A stretch of DNA of 64,000 nt, taken from positions 59,251,249 through 59,315,248 of the forward strand of contig NC_088295.1 in the NCBI RefSeq assembly GCF_032854445.1. The letters run 5' to 3'. Source of the DNA: Liolophura sinensis. Its lineage: Eukaryota; Mollusca; Polyplacophora; Chitonida; Chitonidae. The notes beneath the pieces are model-generated. The model had not been told where the DNA came from and did no database searches. It saw only the letters and a list, made by a program, of their open reading frames with translations. Positions 13,681 through 26,852 of this stretch are shown one piece after another (the stretch's first letter is position 1; each line of letters begins with the position of its first letter). The position numbers and the translations under genes are program-made.

Positions 13681-13840
13681 GCCTAGGGTTTTACGTCGTA
13701 CTTAACAATTTTTCATTTGTAATATGACGATGGGAAGTCATTAGGTATGTGTACATATATTCTGTCTTCTTGTAGCATGGCGAGTCCCTGCCGCCAAAGT
13801 GCCGCCGCCGCTGAAGCATCATGCCAATGGGTGCTGTCGA
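13681..13840 (-). mobile_element. SINE family III, 3' part
   Basis: The reverse complement carries the family II/III 3' end ('aattgttaagtacgacg'). It also contains the family III block seen again at 52858-53115 ('gtgtacatatattctgtctt', 'agcatggcgagtcc'). Confidence 0.6.
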
Positions 13841-16084
13841 CCGCTTATATATTGCATGCCACTCCAAAACTCAGTCACGTGGTTGCGATTGAAACATCAC
13901 AGAATTCACGGAATTTCACTAATCCCTATGAAGCCAAACAAATGCCAGCCAAAAAAATCCACACCAACCGCGTCGTAATTGTGTCGCTTACTCAATATTC
14001 ATTGCACTTTAGAATTGCAATAATTTGAAACCTCTAAGAGAAATTAACATATGGTTTGTCAGTTAAGTCTTTCAAATCGCTTGACAAACTGTGAAATATA
14101 ATCAAATATTTGCCAGCCGCTGCTGTTCCGTATTTACACCGGATACAGCTTTGAGGGGCAAACGGTCCTGTGAAAGGCGAGAATAGTATTGCCGACACTA
14201 CAAGGGGTAAGATTAAAACCCGGACTTAACTAGACTACCAATCAACAAGCTGGGCTTTAAAATGAATTAAACCGGAGCGCGGAAGTGGCGTTTGGGAAAA
14301 GAAGAAACCCTGAATTAAATCTTGACAAATGTGATAATTTAATTAGTGGCAGGAGTCTTCATGGCAGCTCTGCAAAGTACAGGAATCCTGATTAACTTTC
14401 ATGTAACTTGATTAGGTCTAATATAGTCCACCGACCCGTGTTTTTATTGGCGTATTATTGTCCCAACAAACAGTCTTAGATGGAAATGAATTGACCGGAT
14501 GAGGTTTCAACCTGTGGGAACAAATAATGCCTGGCGTAATAGACTGGCTTTATAAAAGTATTCAAACGCCATCGATCCTAACCACTTGAGACAAGCACTC
14601 AAGTAGTGACTAAATCGGTAGTGACTAAATCCAGATCCAAACAAAAATGTCCGTCATTATAAGACATCACAAAAATGAATCTCAAGTCAGCACCGAATCT
14701 ATATGACATATGCATATCCATAAAACATCAGGTCTGTTCAATCAGTCTGCTTTATCGTGGGGCAGAATCCAAGAAGATAATTTTTAATAATCTTGAAAGT
14801 TGTCCTAAATTTTGTGTTCTTAAACGTTCAGGTTTTCTGAGGTAAAAGGGAGATAACCCATTTGGAATATAGTGTGCATGCGGCGATAGTGTGTACATGT
14901 ATATGAATTGCAAACGACTACTAAAAACGCTACCTTTTATGCATAAGGAATACGCCAGCAAATGGATAAACGAACACATAAATGGCATGCTGTCATCTGG
15001 GACAGGGCGTTTCATGGACTTGTGCTCCTCGGAGAAGCCATTGCAGCAAAAATAATTTGTCTGACGTTTACGGCACAATGTTACCGACTCCGTGCTCAGT
15101 CTTGATACCCTGCCTGCCAGATGCCCAATTCAATTACAAATTACCTCAATTAACAACCGACTACCGACATTTTCCCATTAAGCATAAACTGATCTGTTCC
15201 AACGGGCAAGCACTCTCTAATGGTAGCCTCCCCTAGAGATTAACCACAGCGCATCAGACAGAATAGCAAAAACCAAACTCCAGGACTAGCTATGCTATGC
15301 TAGATTGGAGAAGCCAGAAATCAACCTGTCCTCGTGAATGGATTTTCCATCTGAATGCAAGTCACGGTAACAATATAAGCGAAATATCTACTGTACAAAC
15401 CGAGCAGCATGCGTCGACGTCCATTAGTGGAGAAAAGACTATAACATTTCTGAGATTAACTGTCCAAAAATAAAAAATAAAAAAAATAAAAAAATATATA
15501 TATACACCTTCGATGCCCAAAGAAACACCTACATTGTATTAAACAACGGAATATCACAGTTATGTGAATTATAATATTGCTTGTTTTGCTGAAATCGCTG
15601 AAAAAAAATTTCAAGACTGAGCTCGCTGAAATGACGGTATAAACCTGACTGATATTCTATTTCTGTGAATAATAGCCAGTTTACCTTTTAGGCACGCACA
15701 TGTATATAATAATTACATTGCTAAGGCCTTTTTTACAACCTGGATAGGCCCTAGCTGACTTATTCGAGGAAAGCGTGGCCATCATGCTCCAATGTATGAC
15801 CAATGAGGTCGCGCGCTCGAATCCATTTCCAGTTGGTCCAGTTGTGGCTTTAAATCAGGATTTTTGTCAAGTATTTGGCGAGGGGAGCTGATTTTCCAAA
15901 GGTCTTGTCATTCTCCTTCCACACATAAACATGAATGACGTGAAATGAGTGAGATATATCATAAATATTTTTTATCATGATAAAGTTTGGATACTAATTT
16001 AGTTTAATCCGTTAGAATATATCTTGCGTATTTCTGGAATCATTGAAACTTTTGACTGTATATTTTCTCTTTACAAGCCCTAAT
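13841..16084. other. Non-coding stretch
   Basis: No exon recognised. Around 15790-15860 the text 'gcgctcgaatcca' may be the remnant of a tRNA-derived SINE head, too degraded to assign. Confidence 0.45.
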
Positions 16085-16215
16085 TTCTTTCTTCTAGATG
16101 CATGTGCTTTCTTATTGCTTTGGTGATTTGTGTCAAACGTTGTTTTGGGAATTGGTATTGCGATTATTAGCCTGAATGTCCATATGGTTGACGATTGGTG
16201 TCCGAATGTCACAAA
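16085..16215 (-). repeat. Dispersed repeat IV
   Basis: The reverse complement matches copies at 21605, 24835 and 55270: a 'cattcg..ac..' start, 'cgtcaacca', 'taataatcgcaa', and 'aaaacaacgtt' followed by a 'caataagaaag' end. No coding capacity was seen and the element class is unknown. Confidence 0.55.
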
Positions 16216-17340
16216 TCACATCATATATTCATCCCTTCACTGGCACAAATGTCAGGTGTTCGAAATATTACCCTTATGATACGGAATCCCGCTTGAGGCG
16301 ATCTGACCACAACATAATACAATATCTACAGTATATATAAATCCCAGTACACGGCGACTCGTCAATCAACAATGCCGAAGAGCTCATTCGTAAACAACCA
16401 ATGTCTCAGCTAAAGCCATAGGCTTAAGCCTTCAGCAAATGTCCAGACACTGCTAACGGCCATTCATCTACAGATATCAGAATCAGCGCATTAAAACGTC
16501 TCTCGGGGAAATTCCGGCCTTGCGTAAAGGCTGGTATTATCCAAAAACTGCCTCCTATAGCCCCTGACATATTGCCTTCTGAAAGGCCGGTGTGGTTTCA
16601 ATTATAATACCATATACGCCAAAAGTGCGAAGGCAATTTTACAAATAGGACAGGGAGGGAAGTACTCTTTCACTCGTGACATGTCCAGACGCAGATATTA
16701 TTGCATGCCAACTAAAGGGGCGGTTATATGCGCATATCGAAATTCCCACACGTTTTGTGTAATGTGCCAAGCAATCTGAGCAAAAAGGAGACTCGATTAA
16801 GACGAATATTGAAAATATATTCTGTAAACGTCATAAGATAATATCAAAGAGGTTTTTTTCATAAACAAAACAAATCAAAGTATAGTTTCAAGAAATCCAT
16901 GTTAAGGATTCCCGATCGTAGAGGTTAACCTCCGTCATTTAGATTTTGAAATATAAAGTTTATGTAAGGAGCTTTAAATTGTTCAGATTGAGACATCTTG
17001 GCTTCGCAAAATCAAATGCCAATCCTGCTCTGTCTTAAATGACATGCAGGGCTCGTTTGAGAAACGGAGCGATATTAAGGTACTATTAAATATCTATAGA
17101 ATGTGCAGCATAATTATAAGTCAGTCATTACCAAGCTAGCCTACGGCAAAATTCAGGGAATAGTAAGTTGTTCTGAAAAAAAAAAACATGTAATAAACAT
17201 TGCAATCCGCTATATACCAGTCATTATATTACACACTGAAAGTAAGGGACGTCTTTACCATGTCATGATCCAGTTCAGATCCTCACTTTGTTACAGTATA
17301 GTTTTGTTCCGGGGTTTTGAAATTTTAAGGGTTATAAAAG
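16216..17340. other. Non-coding stretch
   Basis: AT-rich with no recognisable exon, RNA gene or repeat. Confidence 0.5.
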
Positions 17341-17590
17341 ATCACAGCGGGTGAGTGAGTGAGTGCTTGGGGTTTCATACTTAACAATTTCGCCGTTCTT
17401 TTATCTAGTGCTGTTTCACTGAGGGGACTGACCGAAGGCAAGTAAGTCGTCCCGCCCGAGCCATTATACTGATACGGGTCAACCAGTCGTTGCACTACCC
17501 CCTTCATGCTTAACGACAAGCGAGGAAGTTACAACTTCCTCTTTTTTAAGGTCTTAGGTGTGACCCGACCCACATCGAGTGAACTGAGAC
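17341..17590 (-). mobile_element. SINE family II
   Basis: Reverse-oriented copy. It begins at the (gtga)n tract, the complement of the family's (actc)n tail. The body ('gggtcaaccagtcgttgcac', 'gaagttacaacttcctc') follows, and the degraded tRNA-like head lies near 17560-17590. Confidence 0.8.
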
Positions 17591-20500
17591 CTGAAAACCC
17601 TAAAGAATTAGATTATAAGTAAAGAACAGTTTAAAGAAAAATGACTAAATTGGTTGTATCTTTGCAACATATTTATGGGATAAAATGCAATTATCATATT
17701 CTTTCCTTTAGTGCCATATCTACCAGATGTGTTCAATGATAACTTTCATAATACATAGTTTAATATATTCAATATTATAACGAAGATTTTGCACTAAAGG
17801 ATGGTGTTGATTTCTACCCAGTGATGAATATTACGATGGATTGATTGTATTAGCGGAAATAAACATAAAATAGAACAGTAACAGTTTCATTCAATGAGTA
17901 GAGAACATTTATTTCATGCAACAGATTCGACGGTAGTAAAATCAACTTGTATAAGCACTGCAGGTAGTAGACATTAATTTATGTTAAACCCAAATATCAA
18001 CAATTCTGCAAACCACTTCCCTGGTTTAATTGTCACCATGCATTTTCAGCGCATGAGTAATATAGAACAGCTGGGTATAAGCAGTTGATTGGTAATGGTC
18101 TCAATCACTTCGTAATAATTCGTGGGGTGAGGGAATACTTTCTCAGTAAGGGATTGGTGAACTCTGATTGATGAATCATATCCACACAAACGCGACTCCT
18201 TTCACAGAAAATTGACTTCCGGACACATAGACTATGTATCGATTAAAGAAGCAAAGAGTTTAGGGCGATTGGGTTTCTTTATACGTCTCCAAGACAGGCA
18301 GACGAAAACCCCCCTGTCGGTCTGCTTCCACGTCTTATATCCAATTGATGACAGCTCTACCGGAACACAAGAGACGCCTAAGTATTGTCTTCGCATAACG
18401 GCTATTGAATTGAAAATTTTCCTCAAATTTTTCTTTGAAGCTAATTCAAAGGAGACAAGTAATATATGAAGTTAAGTAGCCATTAGCATCTGTCATTTGA
18501 GACTCGGTTTCGCTGTTTCGATTCCTGGGACCCACCAGATAAGAACCAGATACTAGATCAGGTCCTACAGGAACAAACTGATATTGAGTGTTTTCTTTTG
18601 GATACAACTGGTTCGACGGAATATCAATGAGAGCCGTGCAAAGAAACCGTATATGTTAATGACAGAATCACACAAATTAAAGACCAACAAACAAAAAGAG
18701 ATGTTTCAATAATCTGCGTGGAGTACAATGCATTCCGTTAGTTTGCGATTATTTAATTAGTCAGTGACATCGTTAGAACGGGATTAATAATTGAATTTAC
18801 AAAGTGAGAAGTTATTCATATTATGGTCTTACAGTTTATCTAAATTTATATCGCTTGATGCGGGATATGAGATACGCATTAAAATTCATATGAACAACAT
18901 TTTCATCATACCTTGCATTTTTTAAGTAATCTTGTTTAAAATAACGCTGCTGAACAGCATCATTATGGTCAAAGGTTATAGTTCTCTAATCCGTGACATC
19001 TTCAGAGTGCATGGCCCACGCCGTAATCCAGAAGATTCTGCACATCTCCGCACGTCAAAGGTTACTTCCGCCCTTCATGACTCTCGTCATAAACGTCTTC
19101 AGGGAGTTTTGCCCTCGCCGTTTTACGGACTCCGCAGACAGCAGTTCAATTAGTTCAGTCTGTGTCACTAGATAATGATCAGGATTCGTGTGGCGAAGAT
19201 TCTATACCCTGAAACCACAATCCTCCCATGATACTGTGCTGGATAATTTAGCTACTTGGTTAACAGATCGGTATCCAGTGTCTGCACTTCAACGTGTACC
19301 ATACATTTCACTGTGATTTCCTACACAGATGACGATACTTTCGATTGAACCGCCAGAACCGTGGCTTCGTAGAAAGTCTGTTTCATTCGCCGTGATTGGT
19401 AGTTCAAACCCCACCTTAGTCATAGCAAATACACTAAATGAACGGGTGCACGCCATTCCAAATTTACCCCTCCCCCTACAAAAAAAATACATAACCTGGT
19501 TGTCCCGAAGTTTGCATACCGGTGTAATTAAAAAACTGGTAATACGGCACTGCAAATGGTGGGACATTTGGACTGTTTGGCTGCATATACAAGACCATAG
19601 TGATAAAAATGAAATTTGATCTATATGCTTTTGCAAATACTCTCGGTTCCTATCAATTTTTTGACACATCACGTGGATATATAGATATTCTTTATGCAAG
19701 GTGTACCAGAAACACTTTGCTATCCTCTAGGATTGGAAGGTCTCCATACGGTGTTGAGATACTTCTAATCAGTTATAGCCTGACAGTTATAGTTTGGAGG
19801 CCGTCGATGGCGTGGAGTTTTATCAGCACGTCGGCTGTCTAATTAACATATTAATCGCTAAAGCTAACTTATACAGCTAATGTACAAATAGCCTAACTGA
19901 ACACATAAGTCGGATTAACATTTAGAAAAAATTGGTCTTTTGTCGAAATCAAGTTCCCTCAATAATTTTGTTAAATCAGCCAGCGTGTGAAAAGTCATAT
20001 TGATCTGGACAACAAAACGTTGAAAATGGTGCCAAGAAAGCCTTTTTAATTCCAGACAACCATTTATCAGTGGTTTTCTCTGGGAGCGATGTTAATAAGT
20101 AAACACTCGGTTTAGATTGCTTTGCAAGACAAATGCTTTGATTGTTATCAACTGAGAGAAAAAATAACCTAAACATAAACGAAAACGTTTGTCTTAAAAG
20201 CGTATTGTACATTTTGAAATATCAAAATAAAATAACACGAACTAATGAAAACTAAAAAAATGAAATGACATAATCAAAATGAATTTAAATTTGTGAAATA
20301 AAATGATTACTTTATTTTTATTTTAATGAAAATTATCTTATATGTTTTAAGACTTACAACAAGAAATTTGCAACAAGAAATTTTGATTATAAGCTTCCAG
20401 CGGTTAAAAAAAGGATCTAAGTTTGTAGAAAAAATAAACCATTTTCTAATGCTTTAAGTTTTACCGCAAGAAGTTTGTGATTTGAGCTTTCATTGGTTAA

Positions 20501-21360
20501 ACATTGCAGAAATACAAAAGAAGGCGTGGCAATGTTTGTCTGTATGCAGGTTGTGATCCTTAGAGATCGGCTTTTCATTGATTTGTGTCCGTCTTGTACA
20601 AAACTTTAACAGACATCTCTATCGTGGAGTTCGGCCACAAATCTCGTTAACTCTCCGTCCGAAATTGCTTTCTACCTCGTCTGGTCGTAAATCGGCGGAT
20701 CTGGTCACGGAGTGGTATAATCAACTGCTCCTGTCCCAGAGTAGCCCATCAATAGGGGAGGCTTGGAAGGATATTAGCTCATATTAGTGCGGGTTAGCTT
20801 ATCCTGTAACTGTCACCGAGTTCCAGGAACACGCAATTGAAATACTACCGGGTGATTAAGGAGAGGTCGCTTTAGGAAGAGTGGGCCTATCGTAGAGGGC
20901 TGAGGCCAGTGACGACCATACACAAACCAGACAAATCTCCTACACAGCCTCCCTATTAAAGAAGGCTAAATATTCACTTTTACCAATGGTTAGTGTCTGA
21001 CTATCAAGGATTCTGCCTCATTCGCTTGAAAGGTATTACTTTATAGAGTAATACGGAAACGTAGATTTTATTGGTCAGCGCGGTAAATAGTTTTATATAA
21101 CCTCGTTGTCGACCGTTGATCAAGCCCGGTAAAGTTTGGCATGATGTTAACTAATCCGTAAAAGTATTCATGAAACGTTTGGTTTAACAACAAATCAAGC
21201 CATAGCTGATTTTTATGTTGGCAAATTATGGTGAATTGTTAGTTACCTAGTTTATAACTAGCTGCCATCAAAAAGAGATTGCAGACAATTACAAACCGCT
21301 ATTCTTCAAAAATGGCTACTTTTTCATATAAAAAGTTCATCTTATTTATATTTATTTGCG
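17591..21360. other. Non-coding stretch
   Basis: Mostly AT-rich. Overlapping open frames at 18212-18469 and 19289-19842 exist on both strands, with no consistent splice signals or domain. Nothing else is recognised. Confidence 0.45.
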
Positions 21361-21508
21361 TGAAAAGGTCTTTCAGCAACCTGCGGATGGTCGTGGGTTT
21401 CCCTCGGGCTCTACCCGATTTACTCCCAACATATTGCTGGCAGGCGTCGTATAAGTGAAATATTCTTGAGTACGGCGTAAAACATCAATCAAATAAATAA
21501 ATATATTT
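21361..21508 (+). mobile_element. SINE family I, 5'-truncated
   Basis: Starts within the body ('cagcaacctgcggatggtcg') and runs to the tail ('ataagtgaaatattcttgag', then an (aaat)n tract). Confidence 0.85.
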
Positions 21509-21600
21509 ACTTGTTTATTTAATTGATTGGCTGCAGTACGACAGGAGAGGAAGCCAGTGAGCTGTAGTGGAACTCACAGCGATAGCATTGGTGATATAGA
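21509..21600 (-). mobile_element. SINE family I fragment, reverse orientation
   Basis: Directly follows the plus-oriented copy. It contains 'ttatttaattgattgg' and then jumps to 'gagaggaagccag' and 'aactcacagcga', so it is internally deleted. The two copies again make an inverted pair. Confidence 0.65.
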
Positions 21601-21795
21601 CTCCTGAATATATGCGTCGAAACACACATTCGTATACCTGCCGTCAACCAAGAAGAACGTTCCGGATTAATAATCGCAAGGCCAGTTCGCAAAACGACGT
21701 CGAACACAATGTACCAAAGAATCAAGAAAGTATATAAAGTATGAAAATCGGACGGAATCATACAAAGAGAAGCAGTCGACAATTTTCAGTGATGT
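21601..21795 (+). repeat. Dispersed repeat IV
   Basis: Shares 'cattcgtata', 'ccgtcaacca', 'taataatcgcaaggcca', 'agaaagtatat' and 'agtatgaaaat' with the copy at 55270. It abuts a SINE fragment. Confidence 0.65.
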
Positions 21796-23220
21796 AGGGA
21801 AGACGCGAGTAATGTTCTAGGCGACTGGGTGAAGTCATTATTCAAACCGTGTACAATGCTAGAATATAAGTTGTGGGCAATAAAGTTGTCCATAATAAGT
21901 TGTCCTGAGTCATTCTGTTACGTTCACACTGTAACCTCTTGGCCATGAGATGGGATGCAACCTACACTGTTTTTTACCATTAGGATTAGGAAAAAGATTC
22001 TTAAGACGAGGCAGTTTTCCGGGAATCGAGCACTATTAGAGCTCCTTTTTTCCAGCCCTGAAGTCTTCTACTGTAAAAAAAAATTAACTTTCCTTGTAAT
22101 ACTGATGCGTTTTAGACATATCTGAATTTATCTCCATAACTTTTAAAATTAGATTCAAAAATCAAAATATGCATGCATTTTGTAAACATGTCTTCTCAGA
22201 AAATTCTTCATTATAGAAAATTTAAATGTGTAAATATATATAATGTGGATACATTGATTGCTGCTCAACGTCAAACGTGGTTACTTTTCACCTATACACT
22301 GAGGGTCAGTCATATCAGTTGGGGAGTGCCCGGGGTTTTCTACTTGTGGCACACCACACAATTGGAGGAAAATTGGTCTTCAACAAACGTAAACCTTATG
22401 TCAATGTGGCCTTATTTCAATTTTGCGGTAGATCAACATTTTTGTGCAAGGTATGTAACTGAACGCTCCTTTCAATAAAGAAGAAAGGGCCAGTGCAAAT
22501 AGTGACTCTTTGCCCTGTCTACCCATGATGTCACATACAGGGCTTAATTCTTCAAGCTAACATGGCTGGCAGACTAAATATACAGGTCACGTCATCGTCA
22601 TAAAGACGTTACTCTCCACTACTCGCTTAGTCAACCAATCCCGATCCAAGATTTCAATGGGTCCAAAAACTTTCCTTTCGACAACGTCTCTATGGACGCC
22701 ATTCCGTTAAAGTAACCAGAGACCCAGAGATCGGCGTGTCATTTTTAAATTGCGGCAAAAAAACCCTTGGCTATATTACTTCCTAAGCTGAACCGATTGC
22801 TCTGCACGTCCCACACAATTACCGCTCGCCAGGGTCGAATCCGAACAAGAAAATGAGATTTTTAGCTAAGTTCTTTAGCTTAACCTAATACTGTCGAGCT
22901 GGCCGACTGTTTGATTAAATGCTTCACAGGACAGTGGTGTTCAATGAGCCGTCTCGCCGTGGTCGTGGGGGACTCGGCAAATCACGACAGGTTCCGACAC
23001 GGGCCCATGGACGCCTTCTTACAATCACGTCTCACGTGGCCGCTGAAGGAATGATTGTAAATTTGGCAGACAAATTAGGTTCGTTGGCGTTCCGGTGACT
23101 TCAAGGCTTGGTAGTGTGCATTAGTGTCCACGTCTAATAGTGATCGCTGGCCACCTTTGCATGCAATGTTCAGGCACTGGGCTCAATGCGAATGATTACT
23201 GAAGACAGTACTCATCATCG
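21796..23220. other. Non-coding stretch
   Basis: No exon supported. GC rises around 22930-23060, but no long open frame with splice sites is seen there. Confidence 0.45.
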
Positions 23221-23224
23221 GTGT

Positions 23225-24125
23225 ATTTCGCCGTCCGCACATCTCTCACTATATACATCTCACTATTCTTATCTCGTCATTTGTGTATAACACCATGCAC
23301 ATGCGTCACAGTTCGTATATCCCATTTTTCTTATATCACGTCATTTGTGTATCGCACCATGTGCATATCTCACCATTTGTATGTCCCACTATTCCTATAT
23401 CCCGTCATTTGTGTATCTCATCATGCGCTTGCCTCACCATTTGTATGTACCACTATTCTTATATCCTGTCATTTGTGTAACCCACCATGCGCATGCGTCA
23501 CCGTTGGTATATACCATTATTCTTATATCATATCATTTGTGTATCCCACCTACGCGTAAATTTTCATTCGGTTTCATTCTGACTATTCTTTTATCCCGTC
23601 ATTTGTGTATCGCACCATGCGCAAATTTCACCATTCGTATATCCCACTATTCCTATATCCCGACATTTGTGTATCCCACCATGCACATGCCTCACCATTC
23701 GTATGTAACACTATTCTTATATCTCGTCATTTGTGTATCCCACCATGCGCATGCGTCACCATTCGTATATGCCATTATTCTTATATCCGGTCATTTGTGT
23801 ATCCCACCATGCGCATACCTCACCATTCGTATATTTCACTGTTCTTATATCCGGTCATTTGTGTATCCCACCATGCGCATGCATCACCATTCGTATATGC
23901 CATTATTCTTATATCCGGTCATTTGTGTATCCCACCATGCGCATGCATCACCATTCGTATATGCCATTATTCTTATATCCGGTCATTTGTGTATCCCACC
24001 ATGCGCATGCGTCACCATTCGTATATGCCGCTATTCTTATATGCCGTCATTTGTGCATCCCACCATGCGTATACCTCACCATTCGTATATTCCATAATTC
24101 TTATATCCCGTCATTTCTGCATTTC
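23225..24125 (+). repeat. 64-bp minisatellite, forward array
   Basis: About fourteen tandem copies of a 64-bp unit (words 'ccattcgtatatgccattat', 'gtcatttgtgtatcccacca'). The repeat 'caccattcg' falls at 23821, 23885, 23949, 24013 and 24077, giving an exact 64-bp step. Because 64 is not a multiple of three, each frame passes through the same text in rotation, which explains the 250-codon open frame. I reject that frame as a gene. Confidence 0.92.
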
Positions 24126-24590
24126 TGCAGATATAGGAATAGTGGGATATACGAATGGTGAAATTTGCGCATGGTGCGATACACAAATGACGGGATAAAA
24201 GAATAGTCAGAATGAAACCGAATGAAAAGTTACGCGTAGGTGGGATACACAAATGATATGATATAAGAATAATGGTATATACTAATGGTGAGGCATGTGC
24301 ATGGTGGGATACACAGATGTCGGGATATAGGAATAATGGCATACACGAATGGCGAGGTATGCGCATGGTGGAATACACAGATGACGGGATATAAGAAGAG
24401 TGGGACATCGAACGGTGAGTTATGCGCATGGTGGGATATAGAAATGACGGGATATAAGAATAGTGATATGTCCATATGTTGAGTTATGCGCATGGCGGGA
24501 TGCAGAAGAGACGGGGTATAAGAATAGTGGGATATACGAATGGTGAGTTATGCGCATGGTGGGATACACAAATGACGGGATAAGAAGGCA
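24126..24590 (-). repeat. 64-bp minisatellite, inverted array
   Basis: About seven copies of the same unit in reverse orientation ('ggtgggatacacaaatgac', 'atgcgcatgg'). They meet the forward array at about 24125, around 'ttctgcatttctgcag'. The two arrays form an inverted repeat with arms of several hundred bases. Confidence 0.9.
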
Positions 24591-24737
24591 CATTACATAT
24601 TCTCAGCAATTATCTCGTTCTTCAAATTTTTAAATTATCCCCGTGATAATGTTTGTTGAAACATAATTGTAACCGTGTAGATACAGTTACCAAAACAGCA
24701 GGATGTTGAACAGTCTAAACATGGAAAGAGAGACTTA

Positions 24738-24805
24738 TTTATATATTTATTTAATTGGTGTTTTACGACGGCGGCCGGCATTATCGTGGGAGGTATAAAA
24801 CCATA
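24738..24805 (-). mobile_element. SINE family I tail fragment
   Basis: Reverse-oriented tail and body end: 'tttaattggtgttttacgac', 'ggcggccggcattat'. Dispersed repeat IV follows within about 30 bp, as it does beside the SINE fragment at 21.6 kb. Confidence 0.7.
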
Positions 24806-24834
24806 GTCCTTTGGGAAGGTGGCCAGATATACAG

Positions 24835-25050
24835 ACGCGGTAGATCAACCGCCTGTAAATATGAGCGTCATGTCCGACATTCATATACCATTCGTAGTCC
24901 TTAAAGGGCGTTCCAACTCGATAATCGCAAGATCCATTTCCAAAACAACGTTTAATACTAGCTCCAAAAGGTATGTAAGAAATTATACAAATAGGAAATA
25001 AAGCCGGTAACACACAAGAGAGAAGCGGTCATCAGTTTTCGATGATGCCG
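24835..25050 (+). repeat. Dispersed repeat IV
   Basis: Contains 'cattcatata', 'ggcgttccaactcgataatc', 'gcaag' and an 'agaagcggtcatcagttttc' end similar to the 21.6-kb copy. Diverged but collinear. Confidence 0.55.
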
Positions 25051-26434
25051 GGCAGACAGTGGATATTCCAGGCATAAATTCCATCTTCATCCGAGAGTGA
25101 AACGATGTGAGGGCATGGGGAGAGAAATCGGTGAAAACAAATATCCTGTTCCGTTAGAAAGACATGGGTCAGGCTCCTGGACATTGTCGGCTAATGGTCG
25201 GTGTGCCAAAACCGACGGTTTTGTCAACGAAGTCTTGCAATATAGGTGCCACACTAAGGCTACAGCAAAGGCCGTTAAGCTTTAAAAAACAAGTGGGGGG
25301 GGTCAGGAAAACCAATAGAAAAGTAAACACTCACAAGCGCTGATGTCAGGAATGACCCCGGCTTAACTATGATGAAATGTGGCGGAATGTCTACCCACCT
25401 TGGCTTAATCGATGAAAAAGTTAAAGTTTGTTGAAGGATTAATCAAGTTCCCGTCACCGGAAAAGTTAGCAGATTACCCTTGGGAACGGACCTGTTGCAT
25501 TTTTCTTCTGTAGAAATGAATATTACATAAGAGTCTTCTTCTTTTTTAGCTGCAATGTGTCAGGTTAGGAGTATTTTTTCTTCTGTACCCATGTATACCT
25601 TCCACATCACGTCTTACGTTCTCTAACAACTTGGATTACCGTGTAGAAGGCGTCCTAGACAAGACGGACTAGCTTTAGGGGGTGGGGAGGAGCGGGGTAA
25701 TTCCTTTCAAGATGAAAATAATACCTTATTTATGTCACGAGCAATAAAGAGCAGAGAGTGACTTAGTTTTTCAAAGCAATTCTTATATAAAACGTCTGGA
25801 GACTGTACAATGCGGTCACATAATGCTGATAGATGACTCCTGCGTAATAATAACGCCTCTGTGCCAAGAAAAACATGGGCGACTTATGCAGTGAGAAGAA
25901 AGTAACCCTGTAACTCGGGATTGTTGTTTGAACGTTGTTTTACCTTGATACATGGCCGTATTCTGGATTTGAAGTGCTATGTGTTTCGGATACAAACCAC
26001 GCATCCGAATCATAAAAAAAATTAGTTCAAATTCAGTTGGTGATATAAAAAATGCTTTTTTCTTGATGTCTTCTTTTACAACAAAAACGATTAAGAGTTT
26101 AAAAGCGATATTACATACAGGCTGCATCGAATGTTCAGTCATGTTATGCCACCTCATGAAACCTAGATCAGAAAACAACAGACGCGAGACATTCTCTGAT
26201 CTGAAAATATTTAATTCACGTCTTGACGTTTAATGCCCTGGCTCTTTTTTCATTATCGTCTATTTTTTCATTTCTTTGTTGAAAGTCTAGTTTTCATTAC
26301 TCTTCGTTCAGTGTAGTAGTCTTATAAAACCATCGCGTCTAAGATTCATTGGTCGTGATATTGTGCACTACACAAACAACTAGCCCTCCCTTACATAATA
26401 TAGGCCTACACAACCTTATTTATAACTCATGTAA
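25051..26434. other. Non-coding stretch
   Basis: No supported exon. Opposed open frames at 25816-26233 on both strands look random. Confidence 0.45.
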
Positions 26435-26580
26435 TATTCATTTATTTGATTAGCGTTTTACAGCATACTCGAGAGTATTTCACTTGTACGACGGTGGCCA
26501 GCATTATGGTGGATGGAAACCGCTCAGAAACCGGACGAAAACCCACGACCATGCGTTCGTTGCTAAAAGAGACCCAGGCA
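26435..26580 (-). mobile_element. SINE family I, partial
   Basis: Reverse-oriented tail and body: 'tttatttgattagcgtttta', 'ggccagcattatggtgg', 'cccacgaccat'. The tRNA-like head is lost. Confidence 0.8.
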
Positions 26581-26756
26581 ATAAAACATTAAACTACACT
26601 TCCAAATATATTTATTTTTTATCGTTGTGGAGACTGGCCTTGAACGTTGTGCTCAAGAATATACCTCACTTGTCTGTCGATGGTCAGGCATATGGACGCC
26701 AGACACCTGGGAGGAAACTATTATACCTCACTATACACCTCCCAGTGTTAATAACA

Positions 26757-26852
26757 ATATGCTCCCCACCATAATGTTGGCCAACGTCGTATAAGTGAAA
26801 TATTCTTGAGTACGCCATAAAACACCAATCAAATAAATAAATTAATAACAAT
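26757..26852 (+). mobile_element. SINE family I, 5'-truncated
   Basis: 'ccaccataatgttggccaac', 'ataagtgaaatattcttgag', (aaat)n tail. It faces the reverse copy at 26435 with about 180 bp between. Confidence 0.85.

Noticed and set aside
23345-24097. 250-codon open frame with repeated His/Tyr/Ile motifs
   Set aside because: It follows the 64-bp minisatellite, which rotates through all frames. There are no splice signals or start context, and the inverted array gives the same translation on the other strand.
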